Shown: positions 9,168 through 18,222 of the stretch, in pieces | Layout: each line of letters begins with the position of its first letter | Position numbering within the stretch: position 1 is the first letter of the stretch | Assembly: GCF_004298475.1 (NCBI RefSeq) | Contig: NZ_SCRP01000034.1 | Location: 186,001-250,000, forward strand | Length of the DNA: 64,000 nucleotides | Direction of reading: 5' to 3' | DNA from: Paraburkholderia sp. | GTDB taxonomy: Bacteria; Pseudomonadota; Gammaproteobacteria; Burkholderiales; Burkholderiaceae | Made by a program: the position numbers and the translations under genes | The notes under the pieces: generated by a model | The model's input: only the letters and a program-made list of their open reading frames with translations | What the model was told of the DNA's origin: nothing | The model's database searches: none

Positions 9168-9416
9168 GGAAAAAACAAAACGGCGGGCGTGCCGCGCGCT
9201 GTCGATGTCCGGGCGAATCGCGTGGACTCGCCGGAATCGTCGTGCGCTGGCAGACAGCCGCCGTTGCTGGTCTGAATTCAGTCCGCGATTTTACCCTGGC
9301 CCGCAAAATCCCTTTTAATAATCAATTCCGATATTTTCATAACAGGGAAGCATGAGAAACCCGCAGCAGGCGCGTGCGGCCACGATCTGCTGAGAATCTT
9401 CTGACGATTGGCTGGA

Positions 9417-10226
9417 TCAGCGCCCGCGCCGCTCGATAAACGCCTGTACGCCGTCGAGCGCAGGGTCGGTCATCATGTTGCAGGCCATCGTCTGACCGGC
9501 CAGTTGATACGCGGCCTCGATGCCCATTTCGAGCTGCCGGTAAAAGAGCCCCTTGCCCGCCTCGACGGCCTCGCGCGACTTGGCACAGATGCTCTTCGCG
9601 AGCGCGCTCACGGTGGCATCGAGTTCGTCCGCGGTGGCCACGCGGTTCACGAGGCCCTCGCGCTGCGCGGTCGCCGCATCGATGAACTCGCCTGTCATCA
9701 GCATCTCGAACGCCGCCTTGCGCGAGACGTTGCGCGTGAGCGGCACGGCGGGCGTCGAGCAGAACAGGCCCAGGTTGATGCCCGACACGGCGAAGCGCGC
9801 CGTATCGGCAGCAACGGCGAGGTCGCACATCGCGACGAGCTGGCAGCCCGCTGCGGTCGCGACACCGTGCACGCGCGCGATCACCGGCTGCGGCATCTTC
9901 TGGATCGTCAGCATCATCTTCGAGCAGCGCGCGAAGAGTCGCGTGTAGTAGTCGTGCGACGGCGCCGCGCGCATTTCCCTGAGGTCGTGTCCCGCACAGA
10001 ACGCGCGCCCCGCGCCCGCAATCACGACGACGCGCGCCGCCGACGACGCAAGCGCGCTCAGTTGTTCCTGCAGCGCGTCGATGAGCGCTTCGGAGAGCGC
10101 ATTGAACGCATCGGGGCGATTGAGCGTGAGCAGCACGACGCCGGGCACGCCGTAAGCATCGTGCGTCAGTTCGACGAGCGGCAGATCGGCGCCGTTCGTG
10201 GCCGCCGAGGACGGGTGCGCGTTCAT
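9417..10226 (-). CDS. Enoyl-CoA hydratase/isomerase family protein
   Basis: A 269-residue crotonase-fold protein. The oxyanion-hole regions are visible: AFCAGHDLREM (about 75-85) and HGVATAAGCQLVAMCDLAVAADTARFAVSGINLGLF (about 119-155). It resembles the ECHDC3-like subgroup of enoyl-CoA hydratases. One catalytic glutamate of classical hydratases is not evident in the AAGCQLV segment, so the reaction (hydration, isomerisation or another CoA chemistry) is uncertain. It is a single gene between metN and the deacetylase-like gene, all on the minus strand, with 150 nt separating it from the latter. Confidence 0.85.
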   Translation of the reverse strand: MNAHPSSAATNGADLPLVELTHDAYGVPGVVLLTLNRPDAFNALSEALIDALQEQLSALASSAARVVVIAGAGRAFCAGHDLREMRAAPSHDYYTRLFARCSKMMLTIQKMPQPVIARVHGVATAAGCQLVAMCDLAVAADTARFAVSGINLGLFCSTPAVPLTRNVSRKAAFEMLMTGEFIDAATAQREGLVNRVATADELDATVSALAKSICAKSREAVEAGKGLFYRQLEMGIEAAYQLAGQTMACNMMTDPALDGVQAFIERRGR

Positions 10227-10342
10227 GTCGTGTCTCCTTGAATGTCGATTGTATTTTTCGCGCGTTCACCGGACGACGGCATACGCTGCGTGCAGCGCGA
10301 TTCGCGCAACGCGCCTGCGCGGCACGGCAACCCAAGATGCCG

Positions 10343-10374
10343 CGCGGTGCCGCGAGCTACCACGCGGTGCCGCG
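10343..10374. repeat. Direct repeat of CGCGGTGCCGCG, two copies
   Basis: Two exact 12-bp copies (10343-10354 and 10363-10374) lie just past the stop of the deacetylase-like gene. Each is nearly self-complementary. They may form a weak hairpin; no function is assigned. Confidence 0.6.
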
Positions 10375-10377
10375 CGA

Positions 10378-11304
10378 TCAGAGATCGGCGAGCGCGCGCA
10401 GATGCGCGACTACGCTGCGGCCGAGCGCCGAGAGGTTGTAGCCGCCTTCGAGGCAGCTCACGATACGGCCCTTCGCATAGCGCTCCGCAATCATGCGCAA
10501 CTGGTCGGTGATCCACCCGAAGTCGTCCTCGACGAGACCCATATTGCCGAGATCGTCCTCGCGGTGCGCATCGAAACCCGCCGAGATGAATATCATCTCC
10601 GGCTTGAATGCGTGCAGTCGCGGCAGCCACAGCAGATCGATGGCCTCGCGCACGTCCATGCCCTTCGTGCGCGCCGCCAGCGGGATGTTGACCATGTTCG
10701 GCCGCACCTCGTCAGCGCCCGAGAACGGATAGAACGGGTGCTGGAAGAAGCTGCACATCAGTACGCGCGACTCGCCCACGAATGCCGCTTCCGTGCCGTT
10801 TCCGTGATGCACGTCAAAGTCGATGATCGCAACACGCGAGAGACCGTGCACTTCCAGCGCATGGCGCACCGCGACGGCAATGTTGTTGAAGAAGCAAAAA
10901 CCCATCGCACGATCGGGCTCGGCGTGATGTCCCGGCGGCCGGATGCTGCAAAACGCATTCTCGTAGCGGCCCGCGATCACGGCGTCGGTGGCGGCCATCG
11001 CAGCGCCCGCGGCGCGCAACGCCGCCTGCCACGTGTGCGGATTCATCGACGTATCCGGGTCGATCTCGGCATAGCCTTCGATTGGGGAGGACTTGCGCAC
11101 GAAGTCGATATGCGCCTGCGTATGCACGCGCAATAGCGCGGCTTCGTCTGCGAGCGGTGCGGATTCGTCGCGCTCGAACAGCACGTCGATACGGCTCGCA
11201 ATCAGTTGATCTTCGATGGCCTGCAGGCGAGCCGGACATTCAGGATGCCATTCGCCCATTTCGTGCAGCAGACAGTCGGGGTGCGAGAAAAAACCGGTTG
11301 TCAT
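10378..11304 (-). CDS. Histone deacetylase-family amidohydrolase
   Basis: A 308-residue class II HDAC-like protein (acetylpolyamine amidohydrolase/acetoin-utilisation superfamily). The family hydrolyses acetyl-amide bonds with a zinc ion. Key motifs are RPPGHHAEPDRAMGFCFFNN (tandem catalytic His), IDFDVHHGNGT (Asp and His zinc ligands) and ISAGFDAHREDDLG (Asp ligand region and the Gly-Phe segment). The start at ATG 11304 (MTTGFFSHPDC) is chosen because the conserved domain begins there; the longer frame is an artefact reaching into the divergent gene. The substrate is unknown: polyamine, acetyl-lysine protein or small molecule. It is divergent from the transglycosylase gene with 240 nt between. 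Confidence 0.9.
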   Translation of the reverse strand: MTTGFFSHPDCLLHEMGEWHPECPARLQAIEDQLIASRIDVLFERDESAPLADEAALLRVHTQAHIDFVRKSSPIEGYAEIDPDTSMNPHTWQAALRAAGAAMAATDAVIAGRYENAFCSIRPPGHHAEPDRAMGFCFFNNIAVAVRHALEVHGLSRVAIIDFDVHHGNGTEAAFVGESRVLMCSFFQHPFYPFSGADEVRPNMVNIPLAARTKGMDVREAIDLLWLPRLHAFKPEMIFISAGFDAHREDDLGNMGLVEDDFGWITDQLRMIAERYAKGRIVSCLEGGYNLSALGRSVVAHLRALADL

Positions 11305-11544
11305 CGTTATATGTACCGCGGCGTGCGCGTCGCCGTGTCTCCATGCTCGGGGTGCGCCAGATTGCGCGCGAACAGCCAACACGTTACCACAGCGGCCTTT
11401 CATGACAGCGCCGCGATTGCCGGAAATACAGCGCTTCCCTGCTGTTTCCGCGCTCTTTCCGCGCTCTTTCCCCGCTGTTTCCTTCAAGGCGCTCGGGTAT
11501 ACTGCCCCGGATCCTCTACCCTCGCTCCGACCACCCCGCTTCCC

Positions 11545-12882
11545 ATGACGCTCAAGTCCGCTCTGTCTGCCTCCGGCCGCCTGCGAACCACGCTTGCCAC
11601 GCTTTTTGCCCTTGCATTCAGTACTGCATTGCCGCTCGCGGGCGGCGCGGCACAGGCGCAGACGTTGCAGCACCCGCAGCTCACCGTCGCGCAGGCACAG
11701 CCGCAGACGCCGGCATCGCAGGGACAGACGTTCGAAGAGGAAATCGTCCCGCAGCGTTATGCGAACAATCCGAACGTCGATGCGTTCATCAACGACATGG
11801 TCGCCCGCTACGACTTCGACCCGAACGCGCTGCATGCGCTGTTCGCAAGCGCAAGCTATTCGGCGACGGCAGTCAAGCTCGTCACGCCGTCGCCCACGCC
11901 CAGCATCAAGAACTGGCGCGCGTACCAGGCGCGCTTTCTCGATCCGGTGCGCATCAACGCGGGCGTGAAATTCTGGCGCGAAAACCAGGCCACGCTGCAG
12001 CGCGCGGCGGATCAGTTCGGCGTGCCGCCGGAGGTGATCGTCGGCATCATCGGCGTCGAGACGATCTACGGGCGCTACATGGGCAACTTCCGCGTGCTCG
12101 ACGCGCTCACGACGCTCGCCTTCGACTACCCGAACACGCCGAACCGCGCCGACCGCGAAGCGACCTTCCGCAAGAATCTCGAAGACTATCTGGTGTGGAC
12201 GCGCGATGCGCAGATCGACCCGTCGTCGGTGCTCGGCTCGTACACGGGCGCAATCGGCATTCCGCAGTTCCTGCCGAGCAGTATCGTGCAGTACGCAGTC
12301 GATTTCGAGGGCAACAATCACATCGATTTGCGCGCAAGCAAGGCCGATGCGATCGGCAGTGTCGCGAACTATCTGAAATCGAACGGCTGGGAGACGGGCC
12401 GCCCGGTGGTGTGGAAGATCGCCGCCGACCCGGGCAGCCAGGGCATTGCGCAGGCCGCCGCCGATGGTCAACCGACTCCGCGCTGGCCGCTGGAACAGTT
12501 GCTGCGCTCAGGGCTCGAGCTGAACGAGCCGGATCTGGACATCGCAACCGAAGCGGGCACGCCCGTCACGGTGATCGATCTGCCGACGCCGGGGCGCGCC
12601 ACCGAGTACATGCTCGGCCTGAAGAACTTCTATGTGATCACGCGCTATAACCGCAGTTTCTTCTATGCGCTCGCGGTGTATCAGTTGGGGCAGCGCGTGA
12701 AGGCGCAGATGCTGGCGGCGCAGCCGGATAACGGGACTGGAACCGGGAATGGTATCGACCCGCGTAACGGTGCAGCTAACAGCGCAGGTGCGGTACAGGG
12801 GATCGGGAACGGGTCTGCTAAGCCTGTGAATGGCGGGAACGCACCGAAGCCCGCAACAGTACCGGGCGCGGGCCGGCAGTAA
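11545..12882 (+). CDS. mltB: Lytic murein transglycosylase B-like protein
   Basis: A 445-residue exported enzyme that cleaves the MurNAc-GlcNAc bond of peptidoglycan with formation of 1,6-anhydroMurNAc. An N-terminal signal peptide (LATLFALAFSTALPLAGGAAQAQ) has an AQA-type cleavage site near residue 39. The SLT_2 domain (about 70-375) contains VIVGIIGVETIYGRYMGNFR, with Glu172 as the catalytic acid, and YTGAIGIPQFLPSSI. No lipobox Cys is seen, so it may be periplasmic and soluble rather than a lipoprotein. The last ~55 residues are Gly/Asn/Pro-rich low complexity. The start ATG is just after TTCCC; the longer frame starts inside the intergenic region. Confidence 0.88.
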   Translation: MTLKSALSASGRLRTTLATLFALAFSTALPLAGGAAQAQTLQHPQLTVAQAQPQTPASQGQTFEEEIVPQRYANNPNVDAFINDMVARYDFDPNALHALFASASYSATAVKLVTPSPTPSIKNWRAYQARFLDPVRINAGVKFWRENQATLQRAADQFGVPPEVIVGIIGVETIYGRYMGNFRVLDALTTLAFDYPNTPNRADREATFRKNLEDYLVWTRDAQIDPSSVLGSYTGAIGIPQFLPSSIVQYAVDFEGNNHIDLRASKADAIGSVANYLKSNGWETGRPVVWKIAADPGSQGIAQAAADGQPTPRWPLEQLLRSGLELNEPDLDIATEAGTPVTVIDLPTPGRATEYMLGLKNFYVITRYNRSFFYALAVYQLGQRVKAQMLAAQPDNGTGTGNGIDPRNGAANSAGAVQGIGNGSAKPVNGGNAPKPATVPGAGRQ

Positions 12883-13012
12883 GGGCGGCTCGAAAGGCGG
12901 CGGAGAGCCGCCTCGCCTCGCCGCGCTTCACTGCGCTTCACACTTCACATCACGCGCGGCGTTGGGCACGGGCAGCAATCGCTACGCCGCTACCCGCACG
13001 CCGCGCCGCACA

Positions 13013-13915
13013 TCAGGCCGGGAACACGCCCGTCGAGAGATAGCGGTCGCCGCGATCACAGACGATGAACACGATCGTCGCGTTCTCCAGTTGACGCGCA
13101 AGGCGCATCGCCACTTCGCACGCGCCGCCCGACGAAATCCCCGCGAAAATGCCTTCGACTGAAGCGAGGCGGCGCGCCATCGTTTCGGCTGCACCCTGGC
13201 TCACGTTCTCGACGCGGTCGACGCGGCTGCGGTCGAAGATCTTCGGCATATACGCCTCGGGCCACTTGCGGATGCCCGGAATGCGCGAGCCCTCTTCCGG
13301 CTGCGCGCCGACGATCTCGATCGCCTGATTCTGCTCCTTCAGATACTGCGACACGCCCATGATCGTGCCGGTCGTGCCCATCGACGAAACGAAGTGCGTG
13401 ATGCGGCCCTCCGTGTCGCGCCAGATTTCGGGACCGGTGCCCTCGTAATGCGCGAGCGGATTGTCCGGGTTCGCGAACTGGTCGAGGATGATGCCCTTGC
13501 CGTCGCGCTGCATCTGATCGGCCAGATCGCGAGCGTATTCCATGCCGCCCTTCACGGGCGTGAGCAGGATCTCCGCGCCGTAGGCCGACATGCTCTGGCG
13601 GCGCTCCACCGAGAGATCCTCGGGCATGATCAGCACCATCTTGTAGCCGCGCACCGCGGCGGCCATTGCGAGCGCGATGCCCGTGTTGCCGCTCGTCGCT
13701 TCGATCAGCGTGTCGCCCGGCTTGATGCGACCGCGCTCTTCGGCCTTGCGGATCATCGAGAGCGCCGGACGGTCCTTCACCGAGCCCGCCGGATTGTTGC
13801 CTTCGAGCTTGGCGAGGACGACGTTGTTGCGGGCGCGGATTTCATCGTCCGGGAGGCGGACAAGCTGTACGAGCGGCGTGTTGCCGATCGTGTCTTCAAT
13901 GGTCTTGTATGACAT
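13013..13915 (-). CDS. cysM: Cysteine synthase B
   Basis: A 300-residue PLP enzyme making L-cysteine (or S-sulfocysteine) from O-acetylserine with sulfide or thiosulfate. The PLP lysine is Lys47 in NPAGSVKDRP. The phosphate-binding loop is EATSGNTGIALA. The C-terminal SSGGACEVAMRLA is also visible. The RKWPEAYMPKIFD segment and overall length match CysM rather than CysK. Start at ATG 13915 (MSYKTIEDTIGNTPL); the extra upstream codons in frame lack family similarity. It is the last gene of the long minus-strand series and stands alone, 311 nt from the helix-hairpin-helix gene. Confidence 0.95.
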   Translation of the reverse strand: MSYKTIEDTIGNTPLVQLVRLPDDEIRARNNVVLAKLEGNNPAGSVKDRPALSMIRKAEERGRIKPGDTLIEATSGNTGIALAMAAAVRGYKMVLIMPEDLSVERRQSMSAYGAEILLTPVKGGMEYARDLADQMQRDGKGIILDQFANPDNPLAHYEGTGPEIWRDTEGRITHFVSSMGTTGTIMGVSQYLKEQNQAIEIVGAQPEEGSRIPGIRKWPEAYMPKIFDRSRVDRVENVSQGAAETMARRLASVEGIFAGISSGGACEVAMRLARQLENATIVFIVCDRGDRYLSTGVFPA

Positions 13916-14100
13916 GGCTAAGTGCGGTCGGGCGCAATGCACAAGGCAAGGCGCGGGTAATGTGATGTGTCGATTCTAAACCACACGGCACAGCAACGTC
14001 GGGGAGCCCTGACAGTCACGGGGGCAACGCACCAGCACACACGCCTGCGCACCCGCATTGCGTGATCGCCGTCTACACGAAGCGAGCAAACGATGCATGC

Positions 14101-14128
14101 AAAAAAACCCCGCGGCCCGGGCCGCGGG
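14101..14128 (-). terminator. Intrinsic terminator after the helix-hairpin-helix gene
   Basis: CCCGCGGCCCGGGCCGCGGG (14108-14127) is a 20-nt self-complementary GC block followed by T7 on the minus strand. A second smaller hairpin (GCCGC-CGAA-GCGGC) follows at about 14133-14146. The rest of the 311-nt gap 13916-14226 shows nothing else. Confidence 0.85.
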
Positions 14129-14226
14129 TCAACGCCGCCGAAGCGGCGCCTGAAGGAGACGTAACCGTTCAGGGCTGATGCCGTGCCTGACTGTCCTGCA
14201 CGAATGATGAATACGGAGGCGCCGCG

Positions 14227-14586
14227 CTACTTCTTGACTGTCACCGTGGTCGCAGGTTGGCCGGGCGGCGCGGCTTTGGCCGGCGTTGCCTGCTTCGCGC
14301 CGCCGCTTTTGCCCGCTTGCGCATTCGACGGCCCGAGCGACAATCCTTCGGCCTGCAAACGTTCGACGGTATGACCGCCCATGCCCTTCACGCGCTTAGC
14401 GAGATCGGCAGCGTCCTTGAACGGGCCGTGCGCGCTGCGCTCGTCGAGGATCGCTTTGGCCCGCGTGGGACCGATGCCTTTGATGCCGCGCAGGGCGTCT
14501 TCGTTGGCCGTATTGACGTCGACCGCGGCGAACGCCTGGCCGAATGCAGCGAGCAGCAAAACCGCCGCAAGTGCTTTCCTGATCAT
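14227..14586 (-). CDS. Exported ComEA-like helix-hairpin-helix protein
   Basis: A 119-residue protein with a signal peptide (MIRKALAAVLLLAAFGQAFA, cleavage near residue 21). One helix-hairpin-helix DNA-binding unit follows: VDVNTANEDALRGIKGIGPTRAKAILDER (about 22-50), continuing to VKGMGGHTVERLQAEG. This is the layout of ComEA-type periplasmic DNA-binding proteins used in natural transformation. The C-terminal ~35 residues are Ala/Pro/Lys-rich and end in VTVKK. The start is ATG 14586 with AAGGGAG upstream. It lies 78 nt after hldD on the same strand and has its own strong terminator. A role in DNA uptake is possible but unproven; many Burkholderiales carry several such paralogues. Confidence 0.85.
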   Translation of the reverse strand: MIRKALAAVLLLAAFGQAFAAVDVNTANEDALRGIKGIGPTRAKAILDERSAHGPFKDAADLAKRVKGMGGHTVERLQAEGLSLGPSNAQAGKSGGAKQATPAKAAPPGQPATTVTVKK

Positions 14587-14608
14587 GCTGGATCTCCCTT
14601 TAAACCAC

Positions 14609-14631
14609 CTGCCGGCGACCATCGCCGGCAG
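14609..14631 (-). other. Perfect 10-bp hairpin in the hldD to helix-hairpin-helix gap
   Basis: CTGCCGGCGA (14609-14618) and TCGCCGGCAG (14622-14631) form a perfect stem with a 3-nt loop, 23 nt before the downstream ATG. No real T-run follows on the minus strand. It may be a weak terminator, an mRNA processing or stabilising site, or a structure that modulates ribosome access. Confidence 0.5.
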
Positions 14632-14664
14632 TGAGAGTCCAGTTTAGAAAGATGCCGCTACGCG

Positions 14665-15657
14665 TTAAACCTGGCCGGACAGCCAACGTACGTAACGATC
14701 GACGCCTTCCTGAACGCTGAGGAACGGTGCGTCGTAGCCCGCGTTGCGCAGCTTCGTCAAATCGGCCTGCGTGAAGCACTGATATTTGCCGCGCAGCGCG
14801 TCGGGGAACGGAATGTACTCGATCAGACCTTGCTTCACCTGCTCGTCGAGCGTGAGCGGCGCTGCGCCTTCCATCGCGCGCAGCGTGTTGACGACCGTGC
14901 TCGCGATATCGTTAAACGGCTGCGCACGTCCGCTGCCGAGGTTGAAAATGCCGCTCTTTTCGGGGTGATCGAAGAAGAACAGATTCACCTTCACGACGTC
15001 TTCGACCGACACGAAGTCGCGCGTCTGCTGGCCGGCTGCGTAGCCGTTGTACTCGCCGAAGAGCTTCACGCGGCCTTCGGCGCGGAACTGGTTGAAGTTG
15101 TGGAACGCCACCGACGCCATGCGAGCCTTGTGCGTCTCGCGCGGGCCATAAACGTTGAAATAGCGAAAGCCCGCGATCTGGGTTTGCGCCGTGGGCAGCG
15201 CGCGGCGGATCACCTGGTCGAACAGGAACTTCGAATAGCCGTAGACGTTCAGCGGCGCTTCCACTTCGCGGTCCTCGACGAAACGGCTCGAACCGCCGTA
15301 GATCGCCGCCGACGACGCATACAGGAACTGCGTGCGCTGCGCGAGGCAGGCATCGAGAATCGCGCGGCTATAACGGAAGTTGTTGTCCATCATGTAGCGG
15401 CCGTCGGTTTCCATCGTGTCCGAACAGGCGCCTTCGTGGAACACCGCGCGCACCTTGCCGAAGTCGCCGCGCGCGAAGCGCTCGACGAACCCGGTTTTGT
15501 CGAGGTAGTCGTCGATCTCGCAGTCGACGAGATTCCTGAACTTGTCTGCGCGCGTGAGATTGTCGACGGCGATGATGCGGTGTTCGCCGCGTTCATTGAG
15601 CGCCTTGACGATGTTGCTGCCGATGAAGCCGGCCGCGCCGGTCACGATGAGGGTCAT
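14665..15657 (-). CDS. hldD: ADP-L-glycero-D-manno-heptose 6-epimerase
   Basis: A 330-residue short-chain dehydrogenase-type epimerase that makes ADP-L,D-heptose, the inner-core lipopolysaccharide heptose donor. The NADP-binding motif is [11 protein letters not shown] at the N-terminus. The [14 protein letters not shown] segment is specific to HldD. The catalytic YxxxK is [10 protein letters not shown] near residue 140. [17 protein letters not shown] is also characteristic. ATG 15657 is chosen because the Rossmann fold begins immediately. It follows hldA by 89 nt on the same strand and completes the heptose branch together with ugd and hldA. Confidence 0.97.
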   Translation of the reverse strand: MTLIVTGAAGFIGSNIVKALNERGEHRIIAVDNLTRADKFRNLVDCEIDDYLDKTGFVERFARGDFGKVRAVFHEGACSDTMETDGRYMMDNNFRYSRAILDACLAQRTQFLYASSAAIYGGSSRFVEDREVEAPLNVYGYSKFLFDQVIRRALPTAQTQIAGFRYFNVYGPRETHKARMASVAFHNFNQFRAEGRVKLFGEYNGYAAGQQTRDFVSVEDVVKVNLFFFDHPEKSGIFNLGSGRAQPFNDIASTVVNTLRAMEGAAPLTLDEQVKQGLIEYIPFPDALRGKYQCFTQADLTKLRNAGYDAPFLSVQEGVDRYVRWLSGQV

Positions 15658-15746
15658 GGTGTGCCTGTCAAGAAGAAGTCGTGCCCGGCACCGGCCGCGC
15701 ACCGACTACACACACGGCACGCAAAAAGCGCACCGTGTGCGCTATA

Positions 15747-16745
15747 TCAGTGAAAGAGTTCGTCGTAGTCGACGGTGGCCGTGCCGAGCTTGCCGACCAC
15801 GATGCCCGCCGCGCGGTTCGCCAGCGCGACGGCCTGCACGAGCGGCAGGCCTGCGCCCAGCGAGACCGCAACGGTTGCGATCACCGTGTCGCCGGCGCCC
15901 GACACATCATACACTTCGCGTGCATCGGCAGGCGCGTGCAGCACGCCGTCGTCGGTGAAGAGCGTCATGCCCTCCTCCGAGCGCGTGAGCAGCAGCGCGT
16001 CGAATTGCAGTTCGTGGCGCAGCTTCGTCACGCGCGCGCGCAGATCGTCTTCCGATTTCCACGTGCCCACGACTTCGCGCAGTTCCGCGCGGTTCGGCGT
16101 GATGACGCTCGCGCCGCGATAGCGCTCCCAGTCGTCGCCTTTCGGATCGACCAGCACCGATTTGCCCGCTGCACGCGCTTTCGCGATCATCTTCGTGACG
16201 TGCGTGAGCCCGCCCTTCGCGTAGTCGGACAGGAGGACCACGTCGTGCGCCGGCAAAAGCGCGTCGAAGCGCGCGAGGCCCGCGAGCAGCACTTCGTGCG
16301 CGGGCGTGTTCTCGAAGTCCACGCGCAGCAACTGCTGCTGGCGCGACAGCACACGCAGTTTGATCGTGGTGGGCAGCGCGGGATCGCGTTCGAGAAAGGC
16401 GTTGACGCCGCTCTCGCCGAGCAGCTTGACGATGCACTCGCCCGGCTCGTCGTGGCCGACCACGCACAGCAGGCCCGCCTGCGCGCCGAGCGCCACCGCG
16501 TTGCGCGCGACGTTCGCCGCGCCGCCGAGGCGGTCTTCCTGGCGCTGCACATGCACGACAGGCACCGGCGCTTCGGGCGAAATGCGGTTGACGTCGCCGA
16601 ACCAGTAACGGTCGAGCATGACGTCGCCCACCACCAGCACGCGCGAGCGCGCGAGCTTCTCGCGCGGCACACGCTCGATGGCGGGCGCTTGCGCCGCCGT
16701 GGCGATATCAGACTGCGGGGGTTGCGTCGGTTGCGAGCTTGGCAT
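15747..16745 (-). CDS. hldA: D-glycero-beta-D-manno-heptose-7-phosphate kinase (HldE N-terminal-type)
   Basis: A 332-residue PfkB-family sugar kinase equivalent to the kinase half of E. coli HldE (RfaE domain I). It phosphorylates heptose 7-phosphate at C1. Visible motifs are [42 protein letters not shown] and the C-terminal active-site motif [15 protein letters not shown]. The adenylyltransferase half is absent, so a separate HldC is expected elsewhere, as is usual in Burkholderia. ATG 16745 is preferred over an in-frame TTG at 16772. Both overlap the end of ugd (38 nt from ATG), implying translational coupling. The first ~20 residues are Ser/Gln/Pro-rich. Confidence 0.93.
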   Translation of the reverse strand: MPSSQPTQPPQSDIATAAQAPAIERVPREKLARSRVLVVGDVMLDRYWFGDVNRISPEAPVPVVHVQRQEDRLGGAANVARNAVALGAQAGLLCVVGHDEPGECIVKLLGESGVNAFLERDPALPTTIKLRVLSRQQQLLRVDFENTPAHEVLLAGLARFDALLPAHDVVLLSDYAKGGLTHVTKMIAKARAAGKSVLVDPKGDDWERYRGASVITPNRAELREVVGTWKSEDDLRARVTKLRHELQFDALLLTRSEEGMTLFTDDGVLHAPADAREVYDVSGAGDTVIATVAVSLGAGLPLVQAVALANRAAGIVVGKLGTATVDYDELFH

Positions 16746-18114
16746 GCGGCCGCCCAATCGAGTAATAGTCAATGCCGAGTTCCGCCATGGCGTCCGGCTC
16801 GTAGAGATTGCGCCCGTCGAAGATACGCGGCGACTTGAGCACCGACTTCAGGTAGGCGAAGTCCGGCGCCTTGAAGGCCGTCCATTCCGTCACGATCACG
16901 AGCGCATCCGCGCCCACGAGCGCCTCGTCCTGGCTCGCTGCGAACGTCAGGCGCGCGAGCAGTTCCGGCGCGCCCTTGAGGTCGAGTGCGAACACGCGCT
17001 TCGCTTCGTCCGTGGCGACCGGATCGTACGCGGTGACCGTCGCGCCGCGCAGGAGCAGCGCCTCGATCAGGCGGCGGCTCGACGCTTCGCGCATGTCGTC
17101 GGTGTTGGGCTTGAATGCGAGGCCCCACAAGGCGAAGTGCCGGCCCTTCAGGTCGTCGCCGAACGTGCCGACGATCTTGCCCACCAGCACTTCCTTCTGA
17201 TCGTGGTTCACGTCCTCGACGGCTTCGAGGATGCGCAGGTGCTGCCCCGATTCGGCGGCGGTGCGGATGAGCGCCTGCACGTCTTTCGGGAAGCACGAGC
17301 CGCCATAGCCGCAGCCCGCATAGAGGAAGTGATAGCCGATGCGCGGATCGGAGCCGATGCCGCGCCGCACCGATTCGATATCGGCGCCCACGCGGTCGGC
17401 GAGATTCGCCATCTCGTTCATGAACGAGATGCGCGTGGCGAGCATGGCGTTGGCCGCGTACTTCGTGAACTCGGCGGAGCGCACATCCATGTAGATCGTG
17501 CGCTCGTGATTGCGGTTGAACGGCGCATAGAGGCGCTTGATCTTCTCGCGCGCAACGTTGCCCTGCTCGTCCTCGTCGATGCCGATGATGATGCGATCCG
17601 GCCGCATGAAGTCTTCGACGGCCGCGCCTTCCTTCAGGAACTCGGGATTCGACACGACCGAGAAGCCGTGCTGCTCGCTGTCGGCGAGACCGCGCTTCGC
17701 CAGTTCCTCGGCGAGCACGCCGCGCACGCGCTGCGCGGTGCCGACGGGCACCGTCGACTTATCGACGACCACCTTGAAGCCGTCCATGTAGCGGCCGATG
17801 CTGCGCGCCGCTTCGAGGACGTACTGCAGATCGGCCGAGCCGTCCTCATCGGGCGGCGTGCCCACCGCGATGAACTGGACATCGCCATGCGCGACGCTCG
17901 CGGCGATATCGGTCGAAAACGTGATGCGGCCTGCCGCACGGTTGCGCGCGATGAGTTCGAGCAGACCCGGCTCGTGGATCGGCACGCCGCCGCCGTTCAG
18001 GATGTCGATCTTGCGTGGATCGACATCGAGGCAGAACACGTCGTGACCGATTTCAGCGAGGCACGCCCCGGTGACGAGACCGACGTAGCCGGTACCGATA
18101 ATGGTGATTTTCAT
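16708..18114 (-). CDS. ugd: UDP-glucose 6-dehydrogenase
   Basis: A 468-residue enzyme that oxidises UDP-glucose to UDP-glucuronate with two NAD+. This is the precursor of 4-amino-4-deoxy-L-arabinose for lipid A and of exopolysaccharide. The N-terminal NAD motif is [26 protein letters not shown]. The catalytic Cys segment is [16 protein letters not shown] near residue 260, and [13 protein letters not shown] is conserved. Length is slightly above average because of an extended C-terminus ([19 protein letters not shown]), which is the part overlapped by hldA. It follows lapB by 108 nt. Confidence 0.96.
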   Translation of the reverse strand: MKITIIGTGYVGLVTGACLAEIGHDVFCLDVDPRKIDILNGGGVPIHEPGLLELIARNRAAGRITFSTDIAASVAHGDVQFIAVGTPPDEDGSADLQYVLEAARSIGRYMDGFKVVVDKSTVPVGTAQRVRGVLAEELAKRGLADSEQHGFSVVSNPEFLKEGAAVEDFMRPDRIIIGIDEDEQGNVAREKIKRLYAPFNRNHERTIYMDVRSAEFTKYAANAMLATRISFMNEMANLADRVGADIESVRRGIGSDPRIGYHFLYAGCGYGGSCFPKDVQALIRTAAESGQHLRILEAVEDVNHDQKEVLVGKIVGTFGDDLKGRHFALWGLAFKPNTDDMREASSRRLIEALLLRGATVTAYDPVATDEAKRVFALDLKGAPELLARLTFAASQDEALVGADALVIVTEWTAFKAPDFAYLKSVLKSPRIFDGRNLYEPDAMAELGIDYYSIGRPHAKLATDATPAV

Positions 18115-18222
18115 ACGCGCTCCGGTGACATTTTCGGAAATGGGTTTGGCGGCGAGCCGCCCGTTTGCGGGCGGCCAGTCAGGCGCGCAGTACGCACGAG
18201 CGCCGCCCGACGTTCAGTTCAT

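Noticed and set aside
9168..9416. S-adenosylmethionine riboswitch upstream of metN
   Set aside because: No recognised SAM riboswitch core was found; the region is AT-rich but unstructured by eye.
11305..12471. Upstream extension of the deacetylase-like gene on the minus strand
   Set aside because: It runs antisense through the transglycosylase gene; the conserved fold starts at 11304.
16746..16772. TTG start giving hldA nine more residues
   Set aside because: The ATG at 16745 is a better start codon, and the extra residues overlap ugd without family conservation.
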